Below are positions 6,274 through 6,512 of a stretch of DNA of 6,512 nt, one piece after another (position 1 is the stretch's first letter; the number at the start of each line of letters is the position of its first letter). The stretch covers positions 1-6,512 of the forward strand of contig JBDSYA010000200.1 of NCBI GenBank assembly GCA_039925865.1, read 5' to 3'. The DNA is from JBDSYA01 sp039925865. GTDB taxonomy: Bacteria; Bacteroidota; Ignavibacteria; Tepidaquicellales; Tepidaquicellaceae. Under the pieces are notes generated by a model. It was not told the origin of the DNA. It ran no database searches and was given only the letters and a program-made list of their open reading frames with translations. Position numbers and translations under genes: made by a program.

Positions 6274-6512
6274 TTACTCTAAATATTTGAAAACAAACTG
6301 CTCGCCTTCATCCAGTATCTTCACTTTCTCTTTATATAAAACAGAATCTTGTGATCCGGAACTTTCCAGATCTCTTTTCTCAATAATTTCTTTCAAAACG
6401 AACATGGGATAGTCAGGATCAGTTCGATATTCAATCGCGCCGTAATGAACGGGAAGCATGTAATTCGCTTTAAGATCATCAAGCATGAGTATTGCTCCGA
6501 AAGAAGCAACAT
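6274..6512 (-). CDS. Probable MBL-fold metallo-hydrolase, C-terminal part (start beyond the window)
   Basis: The minus-strand frame is open to the right edge. The ATG at 6486 is internal, because in-frame codons VASFGAIL continue upstream of it, so 78 residues plus the stop (6274-6276) are visible. The motif LDDLKANYMLPVHYGAIEY resembles the last conserved element of UlaG-like/NAPE-PLD-like metallo-beta-lactamase-fold hydrolases, where a D-L-K/G-A-K/N stretch precedes (V/I)P(I/V)H-(W/Y)G and the His is a late active-site residue. The rest ends in an acidic tail (DEGEQFVFKYLE). The upstream HxHxDH metal site would lie outside the window, so the call rests on one motif. There is no T9SS tail. 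It is convergent with the plus-strand gene and separated from it by seven bases (6267-6273). No strong terminator is visible in that gap. Likely cytoplasmic, although its N-terminus is not seen. Confidence 0.6.
   Translation of the reverse strand, partial: VASFGAILMLDDLKANYMLPVHYGAIEYRTDPDYPMFVLKEIIEKRDLESSGSQDSVLYKEKVKILDEGEQFVFKYLE

Noticed and set aside
6264..6276. TAAT-TTTAT-ATTA as a bidirectional terminator between the convergent genes
   Set aside because: The stem is only four A/T pairs and overlaps both stop codons; it is too weak to call.

Overview
The window is AT-rich (low GC by eye) and reads as part of a gram-negative genome of the Bacteroidota/Ignavibacteria kind. The main evidence is four complete C-terminal domains of the type IX secretion system (T9SS) type A sorting family. 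Each carries the core (S/F)QN(F/Y)PNPFNP and ends in a short basic tail after a strand of the YFYK kind. The S-Q-N-F/Y-P-N-P-F-N-P variant is typical of Ignavibacteriota and relatives, so that assignment is likely but is an inference.

Layout: (1) 1-1251, plus strand, the C-terminal part of a DUF1501-family protein with a T9SS tail; its start lies upstream of the window. (2) 1252-1459, a spacer holding a 93-nt orphan: a near-identical copy of the signal-peptide region of the gene at 5331, ending in a stop after 30 codons. (3) 1460-2728, plus, a seven-bladed YCF48/BNR-like propeller with a T9SS tail. (4) 2764-5304, plus, an M6-type (immune inhibitor A-like) secreted zinc metalloprotease with a T9SS tail, broken at the signal peptide and by a one-base deletion near 3319. 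(5) 5331-6266, plus, a choice-of-anchor J / cleaved-adhesin-like protein with a T9SS tail. (6) 6274-6512, minus, the C-terminal end of a probable MBL-fold metallo-hydrolase, running off the right edge and convergent with gene 5.

The four plus-strand genes form a run of T9SS cargo: each would be exported by Sec, carried across the outer membrane by T9SS, and then anchored or released. No T9SS machinery gene is visible, so the window shows substrates only. The most unusual structure is the orphan signal-peptide copy at 1290-1373, in direct orientation 4041 bp from its partner at 5331-5414. It brackets the propeller gene and the damaged protease, as if a two-gene block had been inserted or rearranged into the cargo cluster. 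I see no RNA gene, CRISPR array, transposase or clear regulatory RNA. Apart from this rearrangement footprint and the decaying protease, the region looks like ordinary secreted-protein territory rather than a new defence or metabolic system.
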